From positions 1-64,000 of the forward strand of contig NZ_FOLT01000005.1 of assembly GCF_900112455.1 (NCBI RefSeq): DNA of 64,000 nucleotides, in the 5' to 3' direction. Positions 54,696 to 64,000 of the stretch are shown piece after piece. The stretch comes from Alkalibacterium subtropicum (GTDB taxonomy: Bacteria > Bacillota > Bacilli > Lactobacillales > Carnobacteriaceae_A). The number at the start of each line of letters is the position of its first letter. Within the stretch, counting starts at the first letter, position 1. Position numbers and translations under genes: made by a program. Under the pieces are notes generated by a model that saw only the letters and a list, made by a program, of their open reading frames with translations, made no database searches and was not told the DNA's origin.

Positions 54696-55325
54696 AAAAA
54701 GCCTCGCATCGCTGCGAGGCTTCCGATTTTTTATTAACCCACTGATCCTTCCATCTCATAACTGATGAGACGGTTCAGTTCAACGGCATATTCCATTGGC
54801 AGTTCTTTGGTGAACGGTTCAACGAATCCCATGACGATCATTTCTGTCGCGGTTTCTTCGTCGAGTCCTCTACTCATTAGATAGTAAAGTTGTTCTTCGG
54901 AAATTTTGGATACTTTTGCTTCGTGTTCGAGGGACACGTTGGAGTTGTGGATCTCATTGAATGGGATGGTGTCTGATTTCGACAGGTCATCCATGATGAT
55001 CGTATCACACTCGATATGTGAAATCGATCCGGCTGAATCTCTTCCGAACGTGACTTGTCCACGGTAGTTCACGGCTCCGCCATCTTTGGCGATCGATTTA
55101 GAAACGATCGAGCTGGATGTATTCAGTGCGTTGTGGATCATTTTAGCCCCAGTGTCTTGGACTTGTCCTTCACCAGCCATCGCGATAGACATCGTTGTTC
55201 CACGCGCGCCGCGTCCGTTCAAGTGGATACTTGGGTATTTCATGGTCGTTTTGGCACCAAGGTTCCCGTCGATCCATTCAACAGTCGCTCCTTCAGCATG
55301 GACACATTCAGTAACTAAGAGGTTT
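54696..55325 (-). pseudogene. sufB 3'-end fragment B with terminator
   Basis: From about 55325 to the stop at 54734 this matches the last 200 or so codons of sufB; the frame reads [17 protein letters not shown] and stays open to the end. It has many silent differences from the intact gene and from the inner part of fragment A, and a codon deletion in HAAEG, so it comes from a diverged lineage. The terminator (54701-54720) has loop TCGC, the reverse complement of the loop GCGA in the intact copy. The toxin stop codon is about 17 bases upstream, so toxin mRNA may use this terminator. Confidence 0.9.
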
Positions 55326-55341
55326 TACAATATACTTTTTC

Positions 55342-56199
55342 TCAATGTTCTCTATCATACATATCGATTCCTCTTTGGATTTGAGCCTGATCTCTAGGGT
55401 CATCAAAGAAAGAAGAGTAGTATTTAATACTTGAAGTTCCACTAATAACTTGATACATTCCTGCAGAACTTTTTAAAGTAGCACCACTAAAAACAGCTCT
55501 TCCTACGTATCCATAATGAAAATTGCCAATTGCCTCTCCCGTCATTGTTGTTCCTAAATCATCAATATAATATGATGTATTGGTTCCTAATTGTGCTTTC
55601 ATATCCCAGACTCCACCTGTTCTTACTCTTTGGGCAAAATACAAGCCGGCAACCGCGTGCCTTGTCCCAAAAGGAGCATTATCAAATACTGACTTCAAAG
55701 TATTTTTATTGTTTCTAGTAGTATACATTATGTTTATTATTGCTATTGCCCGAGGTCTCATGGTAAATTCAGGCTCTATGTTTTGCACAACACTAAATAC
55801 CAGATCATGATCAATCGAAATGGCTTGATTTGCAACTAAAGAATTCATTCTATATACAAAGTTTTTAATAGTCTCTATTTCTTCAGTGGAAAGGGATTCT
55901 AATATAGGATACCCATTATAATCTTCCTTGATTTGACCATTTGAAGTAATAGAAATATATTTTTTGTTTTGGAGAAGAAATGCATATGCTTCTTCATCCG
56001 TTTGTATTTCCTCTATTTTTAGTTTTTTTGCAGTATTGTAAACATCTAAGAATGTATCATTAAGATTTTGTGACTCTCTTTCAACGTATTGTTGTTCATT
56101 GGTAACTTTCTCATTTGCAGAAACATTATCTACACTCAATAAAACTGGACTTAAAAGAGTGATAGTGCTCAATAAAATAAAACTCTTTTTAAAATTCAT
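55342..56199 (-). CDS. Secreted polymorphic toxin type 44-like protein
   Basis: A 285-residue exported protein. The signal peptide is residues 1-28 (LLSPVLLSVDNVSA). A helical region follows, and the C-terminal 100 residues (VRTGGVWDMKAQLG, TMTGEAIGNFHYGYVGRAVF, SAGMYQVISGTSS, FFDDPRDQAQIQRGIDMYD) resemble the bacterial toxin 44 domain, found at the C-terminus of polymorphic toxins. Here it is the whole cargo of a small secreted protein. A three-helix membrane protein is encoded just before it. The domain call is by memory of the family pattern, and activity is unknown. Confidence 0.68.
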   Translation of the reverse strand: MNFKKSFILLSTITLLSPVLLSVDNVSANEKVTNEQQYVERESQNLNDTFLDVYNTAKKLKIEEIQTDEEAYAFLLQNKKYISITSNGQIKEDYNGYPILESLSTEEIETIKNFVYRMNSLVANQAISIDHDLVFSVVQNIEPEFTMRPRAIAIINIMYTTRNNKNTLKSVFDNAPFGTRHAVAGLYFAQRVRTGGVWDMKAQLGTNTSYYIDDLGTTMTGEAIGNFHYGYVGRAVFSGATLKSSAGMYQVISGTSSIKYYSSFFDDPRDQAQIQRGIDMYDREH

Positions 56200-56222
56200 C
56201 AGATTCCTCCATTTTCATCTTT

Positions 56223-56519
56223 TTATCTTGGTAAAAATGCATACCAAATAAATAAACTGTAAACCATCCATATAATAGAAATGACATAACCAATAATAAG
56301 AAGGAACTTTTTTAATTTCCCCTTTTTGGATTTTATTTTCCAATTTTTGATATATATAACTAAAGATATTAAAGTTCCTATCATCAGTACAATTTGTATG
56401 ATACCTATCGGATAATATCCTAGGTAAAGCTCCTCAGGGATAACAATATATAAAGTATATACTCCAATAAGGATTAAATCTATGAAACATAGAACATACA
56501 AGCTTTTTTTAGTAGACAT
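56223..56519 (-). CDS. Small membrane protein, likely toxin immunity
   Basis: A 98-residue protein with three predicted membrane helices (about 6-26, 36-58 and 74-94) and a basic loop (KNWKIKSKKGKLKK). The ATG at 56519 has AAAGGA about 12 bases before. It is 23 bases from the toxin gene in one operon, the arrangement of immunity proteins. The role is inferred. Confidence 0.65.
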   Translation of the reverse strand: MSTKKSLYVLCFIDLILIGVYTLYIVIPEELYLGYYPIGIIQIVLMIGTLISLVIYIKNWKIKSKKGKLKKFLLIIGYVISIIWMVYSLFIWYAFLPR

Positions 56520-56542
56520 ATTATATATCCTTTCAAATATTT

Positions 56543-56584
56543 TAGTTATCGAGGCATACTAACTTATTTTTCACCTTCAAATTT
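56543..56584 (-). promoter_or_regulatory. Promoter motif of the toxin operon shared with the bacteriocin operon
   Basis: Matches 53079-53120 at most of 42 positions, including ACTTATTTTTCACCTT. It lies 24-65 bases before the immunity gene, where an activator site would be. Confidence 0.5.
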
Positions 56585-56738
56585 TATAAAGAAAATAATA
56601 AGTGTGCACTATATTACTAACCTTATAAATCGGCTTTATTTTCAACAAGAACGTTTTCATTTGGTGCTACTGTTAAAAACAGTAAGGTTTACTCTGCCGA
56701 AATAATAGTTATTTTGAATATTTTTTAATATCATGAAA

Positions 56739-56884
56739 TTAATCAAACATTTGCTCAAGTATACTAGTTATTAAGTTAGTAATTTCTATTCCCGCTAAGT
56801 TTAAACTAAGAGAAATCAGAAAATAGATTGCTATGCCAGCAAGAAAATAGTATAAAAGTTCTTTGTTTTTTTTGTTATATTCAT
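56739..56884 (-). pseudogene. 48-residue hydrophobic peptide gene, broken in an A run
   Basis: ATG 56884 has a weak AGGATG site. Reading with one more A in the A8 run gives a 48-residue product with a long hydrophobic core (LLYYFLAGIAIYFLISLSL) and an acidic end. As it stands, the frame stops after 17 residues. It lies between peptide and immunity genes in cassette 2 and may be a lost effector or immunity peptide. Confidence 0.4.
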
Positions 56885-57056
56885 TTTATGACATCCTATC
56901 TTAGATGATTTTATTTATAAGTCAACCTTCAACTGTTACGTGTGATGTTTTGATAAGGTAAATCAGAAAATATTTAGGTAAACAGTTCGTACTACCCCCA
57001 CCTGTTCTATATAAATATCCAAATTAAATGCAACACTAGTGAAATTAAATATTAAT

Positions 57057-57236
57057 TCATGGAAGTTCTTCGTCTTCAATACCTCCTGGGAAAAATACAC
57101 CAGTTGGAAAAATCATTTCATTCTCTCCTTCTTTCTTTTCTTCTGTAAATTGATCTCTCGGTATATTATATTCTTTCTCTATAGTAGATATGTTGAACAT
57201 TAATACAGATGTTGACAACACCATTATCTTTTTCAC
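57057..57236 (-). CDS. 59-residue peptide, candidate Rgg pheromone precursor (cassette 2)
   Basis: GTG 57236 with a GGAGG site encodes 59 residues: hydrophobic start MKKIMVLSTSVLMF, shared middle EKEYNIPRDQFTEEKK and C-terminus IFPTGVFFPGGIEDEELP. It is nearly the same as the cassette 1 peptide, with the C-terminal part the best conserved. It is divergent from the intact rgg. Changes (Y/F, L/I, G/D) between the copies could mark specificity or drift. Confidence 0.72.
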   Translation of the reverse strand: MKKIMVLSTSVLMFNISTIEKEYNIPRDQFTEEKKEGENEMIFPTGVFFPGGIEDEELP

Positions 57237-57315
57237 CTAATTTACCTCCTATTGATTATATTGTAGCATGCAAAATATGATATTCTTTATAATAGTTATA
57301 TATGAATATAAGGAG
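57237..57315. promoter_or_regulatory. Divergent peptide/rgg promoter region, cassette 2
   Basis: Conserved with 53522-53601. The peptide -10 is TATAAT (57255-57260, minus strand). TGTAGCATGCA and TTTATAATAGTTATATATGAATAT-like sequence recur, and a clear -35 for the peptide gene is missing. Confidence 0.5.
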
Positions 57316-58185
57316 ATGGAAATAATAAATACTATAGGAGAAACGCTTAAGAATATACGGTTAAGTCTCGGTCTTACTCAGTCACAAGTCTGTAATAATA
57401 TAATGTCCCAATCCAATTATTCGAAAGTGGAAAAAGGAGAAATCGATATTTCTTTTTCGAAAATGGTGGAGCTGCTCAGTCGTCTCGATATGTCAGTCGA
57501 TGAGTTTATGTATATAAAGAACGATTATAAAAAGCACACTCATTCCCAAATCAGTAAGTTGAGAAACCTAAGATTTAACGACACTGAACTAATAACAAAA
57601 TATAAAAACAAACTCGAGCAAAAAGAGAACCTGACTACTCGTGAATTAGAAATTGTAACTATATATGATGCTTTAATCCTTATTGGAGAGAAGAACGCTT
57701 TCAAAGCAGCTAAAGAGAAAATCAAACCGATATGGGAACGTTTAGAAAAGCATGACAATTGGTATCTTTACGATATTCAAATTATTAACAATATAATTTA
57801 TCTGTTTCCTGTCGATACTGCCGTTTCCATTGGTCAATTAGCTGTTAATCAATTAGAGAAATATAAAGAATTGAGAGGTGTTAATAATTTATCTATAAGT
57901 ATCCAAATGAATCTGTTACTTCTTTTAATAGAAAATGGACGATATGAAGCAGCACTGGATGAGGTAGATAGATTGATTCCCTCTTGTATTTCCAAAAATT
58001 TGACTATGCATTTGGCCGTTTGCTATGTTCGCAAAGGATTATTAATGGAATTGCTCAGTCAAACTGGTTCCGAAGAGTGGTATGACAATGGATACAAACT
58101 TCTTGAAATCATGCAGAATGATAAGCTGAAAAAAGAATTGCAAAAAGAAGTCTCTCAATATAAAAAAGAGAAGCATCAACAGTAA
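57316..58185 (+). CDS. Rgg/MutR-family transcriptional regulator (intact)
   Basis: A 289-residue regulator: HTH at residues 1-65 (LGLTQSQVCNNIMSQSNYSK and VEKGEIDISFSKMVELL) and a TPR-like helical domain that binds peptide in Rgg proteins. The ATG at 57316 abuts AAGGAG, poor spacing, so an alternative start a few codons on is possible (an ATA lies at good distance). It is divergent from the 59-residue peptide, the usual layout of Rgg quorum-sensing pairs, and probably controls both effector operons since the cassette 1 copy is broken. Confidence 0.85.
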   Translation: MEIINTIGETLKNIRLSLGLTQSQVCNNIMSQSNYSKVEKGEIDISFSKMVELLSRLDMSVDEFMYIKNDYKKHTHSQISKLRNLRFNDTELITKYKNKLEQKENLTTRELEIVTIYDALILIGEKNAFKAAKEKIKPIWERLEKHDNWYLYDIQIINNIIYLFPVDTAVSIGQLAVNQLEKYKELRGVNNLSISIQMNLLLLLIENGRYEAALDEVDRLIPSCISKNLTMHLAVCYVRKGLLMELLSQTGSEEWYDNGYKLLEIMQNDKLKKELQKEVSQYKKEKHQQ

Positions 58186-58194
58186 TAGCAAAAT

Positions 58195-58500
58195 AATTTG
58201 CGACCTAACTATCTTTGTGACCAGTTCCAGAATAGTATGAAGTTGAAGTGGTCTCAAAACTCATTTAGTGACCAGTTTACTTTGTTTTCTAGAAAGAATT
58301 GGTCTCAATAAGCCTTTTGGAACCACTTCTTTCAGTTTTTCTCAATGAACTAGTCTCAATATTGTTTTAGTGACTAGTTCTACAATAAGGGCGATATTAA
58401 CTGGTCTCAAAACCACTTTTGAGACCAGTTCTTACAAGTATTTGATATGAACTAGCCACTAAAAAGACTGGCCAGTCTTTTTCCCTTATTAAAGTTCTTT
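58195..58500. repeat. 51-bp tandem hairpin array, six units
   Basis: Units start exactly every 51 bases at 58195, 58246, 58297, 58348, 58399 and 58450. Consensus is AACTRGTCTCAA with a complementary TTNAGTGACYAGTT about 10 bases on, so each unit makes a roughly 32-base hairpin followed by a 19-base spacer. The fifth is a perfect 14-bp stem. Spacers differ. Only one strand carries the unit, between convergent rgg and sufB. It is not a CRISPR, since the repeats are the palindromes and no cas gene is near. Confidence 0.85.
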
Positions 58501-58513
58501 ATTACAGGAAAAA

Positions 58514-58533
58514 GCCTCGCAGCGATGCGAGGC
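58514..58533 (-). terminator. sufB terminator
   Basis: GCCTCGCA/TGCGAGGC with loop GCGA, followed on the minus strand by TTTTTCC. Fragments A and B keep the stem with loops TCTC and TCGC. Confidence 0.88.
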
Positions 58534-58546
58534 TTCCGATTTATTA

Positions 58547-59941
58547 TTAACCCACTGATCCTTCCATCTCATAACTGATGAGACGGTTGAGTTCAACAGC
58601 GTATTCCATTGGGAGTTCTTTGGTGAACGGTTCAACGAATCCCATGACAATCATTTCTGTCGCGGTTTCTTCGTCAAGCCCTCTACTCATGAGATAATAA
58701 AGTTGTTCTTCTGATATTTTTGATACTTTCGCTTCGTGTTCAAGCGACACGTTGGAGTTGTGGATCTCATTGAATGGAATGGTGTCGGATTTCGACAGGT
58801 CATCCATGATAATGGTGTCACACTCGATATGCGAAATCGATCCGGCTGAATCTCTGCCGAAGGTGACTTGTCCACGGTAGTTCACGGCTCCGCCATCTTT
58901 GGCGATCGATTTAGATACGATCGAGCTGGATGTGTTCGGTGCGTTGTGGATCATTTTCGCCCCCGTGTCCTGCACTTGTCCTTCACCGGCCATCGCGATC
59001 GACATGGTCGTTCCGCGAGCGCCGCGTCCGTTCAAGTGGATACTTGGGTACTTCATGGTCGTTTTCGCACCAAGGTTGCCGTCGATCCATTCGACAGTCG
59101 CGCCTTCTGCGGCATGCGCACGTTTTGTAACCAAGTTATAGACGTTGTCGGACCAGTTCTGGATGGTCGTGTAACGGCAGTAGGCATCTTTTTTAACGAT
59201 GATCTCAACCACTGCGGCATGCAGTGAGCTTGATGAGAACGTCGGTGCGGTACAGCCTTCAACGTAATGAACGCTTGCGCCCTCGTCGACAACGATCAGG
59301 GTACGTTCAAACTGTCCCATCATTTCATTGTTGATACGGAAGTACATCTGCAGCGGCACGTCACACTTAACGCCTTTAGGGACGTAGATAAATGTGCCAC
59401 CTGACCATACGGATGAATTCAGTGCAGCAAGCTTGTTGTCCGTCGGCGGTACCACTGTGCCAAAGTGCTCTTTGAAGATCTCCGGATATTCTTTCAAGGC
59501 CGTATCTGTATCTGTAAAGACGATACCCAGTTTCTCGAATTCCTCTTTCATGTTGTGGTAAACCACTTCGGATTCATACTGAGCCCCTGAACCGGCCAGA
59601 AATTGTCGTTCAGCTTCCGGTACACCTAAACGGTCGAAGGTTTCCTTGATTTTCTCCGGCACATCGTCCCAGCTGCGTTCCGGCTTGTCGCTGGCTTTTC
59701 GGTAGTAAGTATAGTTGTCAAAGTCGACGTCTGACAGGTCTGCGCCCCACTCCGGCATCGGGCGGGATTTATAGTGTTCGTAAGATTTCAGACGGTAGTC
59801 CAGCATCCACTCGGGTTCTTCCTTTCGAGCGGAAATGTCACGAATAATGCCTTCGTTCAACCCTTTACCCGTGTCATAAACAGATTCCACATCATCATGG
59901 AAGCCGTATTGGTATTCATTCTTCTCTGGTACTTGAGACAT
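58547..59941 (-). CDS. sufB: Fe-S cluster assembly scaffold SufB
   Basis: A 464-residue scaffold subunit of the SufBCD complex. [19 protein letters not shown] near residue 55, [20 protein letters not shown] and the C-terminal [18 protein letters not shown] are typical. The ATG at 59941 has an AAGGAAGGGG site; an earlier GTG-like start overlaps it. It is the last gene of sufCDSUB. Its 3' end is the site where the cassettes sit, and two partial copies lie downstream. Confidence 0.96.
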   Translation of the reverse strand: MSQVPEKNEYQYGFHDDVESVYDTGKGLNEGIIRDISARKEEPEWMLDYRLKSYEHYKSRPMPEWGADLSDVDFDNYTYYRKASDKPERSWDDVPEKIKETFDRLGVPEAERQFLAGSGAQYESEVVYHNMKEEFEKLGIVFTDTDTALKEYPEIFKEHFGTVVPPTDNKLAALNSSVWSGGTFIYVPKGVKCDVPLQMYFRINNEMMGQFERTLIVVDEGASVHYVEGCTAPTFSSSSLHAAVVEIIVKKDAYCRYTTIQNWSDNVYNLVTKRAHAAEGATVEWIDGNLGAKTTMKYPSIHLNGRGARGTTMSIAMAGEGQVQDTGAKMIHNAPNTSSSIVSKSIAKDGGAVNYRGQVTFGRDSAGSISHIECDTIIMDDLSKSDTIPFNEIHNSNVSLEHEAKVSKISEEQLYYLMSRGLDEETATEMIVMGFVEPFTKELPMEYAVELNRLISYEMEGSVG

Positions 59942-60054
59942 GTGTTTTCCCCTTCCTTGCATTTAGAAAAGCAGGTAAAGTCCGTTGGTTATGGCTTTAA
60001 CTGCTGATCCTCGGTTGCCTCTAAAACTCTTTCATTCCAGAAGCACTTTCAGTT

Positions 60055-63045
<2,991 letters not shown>

Positions 63046-63063
63046 GTTATGCCTCCTCCACAC

Positions 63064-63837
63064 TTATTCTTCTTCAAGTTCGATGTCTAGTCCTAATTCT
63101 TCCATTAGACCTTTATATCCTTCTGCTTCAAGCTGCTTGGCCAGTTCTGCGCCGGCTGTTTTCACGACACGTCCGTCCATCATGATGTGCACGACATCCG
63201 GTGTGATGTAGTTCAAAAGACGCTGATAGTGGGTGATGATCAGTGAACCGAAGTCTTCGCCGCGCATTTCATTGACACCTTTTGAAACAACCTGCAGAGC
63301 ATCGATATCCAGTCCTGAGTCGATTTCGTCTAAAATCGCAAAGGTCGGTTCGATCATCATCAACTGTAAAATTTCATTACGTTTTTTCTCTCCGCCAGAG
63401 AAGCCTTCGTTCAAGTAACGTTCAGCCATTTCTTCCGGCATATCTAATAGAGCCATTTTTTCATCCAGTTTTTTAAGGAATTCCATAACACCCATTTTGT
63501 TGTCTTCGTCACGACGGGAATTGATGGCCGCACGCATAAATTCGGCATTTGAGATACCGGCGATTTCACTTGGGTACTGGACAGCTAAAAACAGACCGGC
63601 ACGTGCACGCTCGTCTACTTCCATTTCCAGGATGTTTTCGCCGTCTAAAAGGACTTCTCCTTCAGTGACTTCATAGCTCGGGTGGCCCATGATCGCTGCT
63701 GAAAGAGTTGATTTCCCTGTTCCGTTTGGTCCCATGATCGCGTGGATCTCGCCTGTCTGCATTTTCAGGTTGACGCCTTTTAATATTTCTTTGTCTTCAA
63801 TGGATACATGTAGGTTCTTGATTTCTAAAACTGCCAT
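63064..63837 (-). CDS. sufC: Fe-S cluster assembly ATPase SufC
   Basis: A 257-residue ABC ATPase: Walker A GPNGTGKST, signature NEGFSGGEKKRNEIL, Walker B ILDEIDSGLD. The ATG at 63837 has a GGAAGG site. It is the first gene of the operon. Confidence 0.97.
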   Translation of the reverse strand: MAVLEIKNLHVSIEDKEILKGVNLKMQTGEIHAIMGPNGTGKSTLSAAIMGHPSYEVTEGEVLLDGENILEMEVDERARAGLFLAVQYPSEIAGISNAEFMRAAINSRRDEDNKMGVMEFLKKLDEKMALLDMPEEMAERYLNEGFSGGEKKRNEILQLMMIEPTFAILDEIDSGLDIDALQVVSKGVNEMRGEDFGSLIITHYQRLLNYITPDVVHIMMDGRVVKTAGAELAKQLEAEGYKGLMEELGLDIELEEE

Positions 63838-64000
63838 TATGTACCTTCCTTTTCTACGTGATTTTATTTTTTACTTACTTGTATTATTTTAGTCTAATTG
63901 AGAATGTTATTCAAGGTAATATTCCCATTCTCCTTATAATATCATTATAACTGTGACTAAATCACGCTTTCCAGTTTGTATAAATTATTATTTGATAGAA
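63838..64000. promoter_or_regulatory. Promoter region of the suf operon
   Basis: Upstream of sufC on the minus strand this AT-rich stretch holds an inverted GAGAATG/CATTCTC pair about 19 bases apart (63899-63932) and a TATAAT-like sequence near 63935-63955. The pair could bind a metal or redox regulator; no more can be said. Confidence 0.35.

Noticed and set aside
58195-58500. CRISPR array
   Set aside because: Regular spacing first suggested it, but repeats are imperfect palindromes, spacers are only 19 bp, units drift, and no cas gene is present.

Overview
This window comes from a low-GC Gram-positive chromosome. It most resembles a lactic-acid-bacterium relative of the Carnobacteriaceae (Alkalibacterium or Marinilactibacillus type). 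The reasons are strong AGGAGG ribosome sites, lipobox lipoproteins, a sufCDSUB operon with sufU, a ptb-buk-bkd operon like that of enterococci, agmatine deiminase genes, a MocR-regulated pdxST pair, Rgg-type regulators and a circular bacteriocin cluster. No rRNA or tRNA gene was seen. The species call is an inference from gene content.

Layout. 1-6 kb: the edge of an IS200/IS605 transposase, a flavin reductase with a divergent TetR regulator, a PgeF/LACC1-type protein, a DUF2975 membrane protein with its XRE regulator, leucine dehydrogenase and a LysR regulator. 6-13 kb: a six-gene operon (ptb, buk, lpd, bkdA, bkdB, bkdC) that oxidises branched-chain 2-oxo acids and recovers ATP from the acyl-CoA; with leucine dehydrogenase it makes a branched-chain amino acid catabolic unit. 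13-16.7 kb: an SDR, a ring-cleaving dioxygenase-like protein and gene-poor DNA holding copy 1 of a 299-bp repeat. 16.7-29 kb: a large exopolysaccharide/signalling locus with a GT2 synthase, a membrane-anchored HEAT protein, an Hpt-REC-GGDEF-REC diguanylate cyclase, a hybrid sensor kinase, a lone receiver and two glycosidases. 29-35 kb: agmatine/putrescine genes (permease, agmatine deiminase, putrescine carbamoyltransferase, SSF symporter) and a divergent Lrp/AsnC regulator with an unusual leader. 35-40 kb: an MBL-fold protein, copy 2 of the 299-bp repeat, a LysM-VanY protein and acidic lipoproteins. 40-49 kb: pdxT-pdxS with the divergent MocR regulator, several small metabolic and transport genes, three pseudogenes and a fasciclin lipoprotein.

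49.4-58.5 kb is the most unusual part: an AT-rich island made of two tandem cassettes inserted at the 3' end of sufB. Each cassette reads hairpin array, rgg regulator, divergent 59-residue peptide gene, effector genes, then a partial copy of the sufB 3' end with its terminator. Cassette 1 carries a gassericin A/butyrivibriocin AR10-like circular bacteriocin cluster (A-D-I-T-E order). Cassette 2 carries a secreted toxin-44-like protein and a small membrane protein likely to be its immunity factor. The two peptides are nearly identical, and both effector operons share an upstream motif, which suggests peptide-controlled antagonism genes that accumulate by recombination through sufB. The intergenic arrays are exact 51-bp tandem repeats of hairpins, six units in one cassette and four in the other.

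Cassette 1 shows decay: its rgg is frameshifted, and two bacteriocin genes look as if single-base insertions hit their start codons. The intact sufB, sufU, sufS, sufD and sufC genes (Fe-S cluster assembly) close the window on the minus strand.
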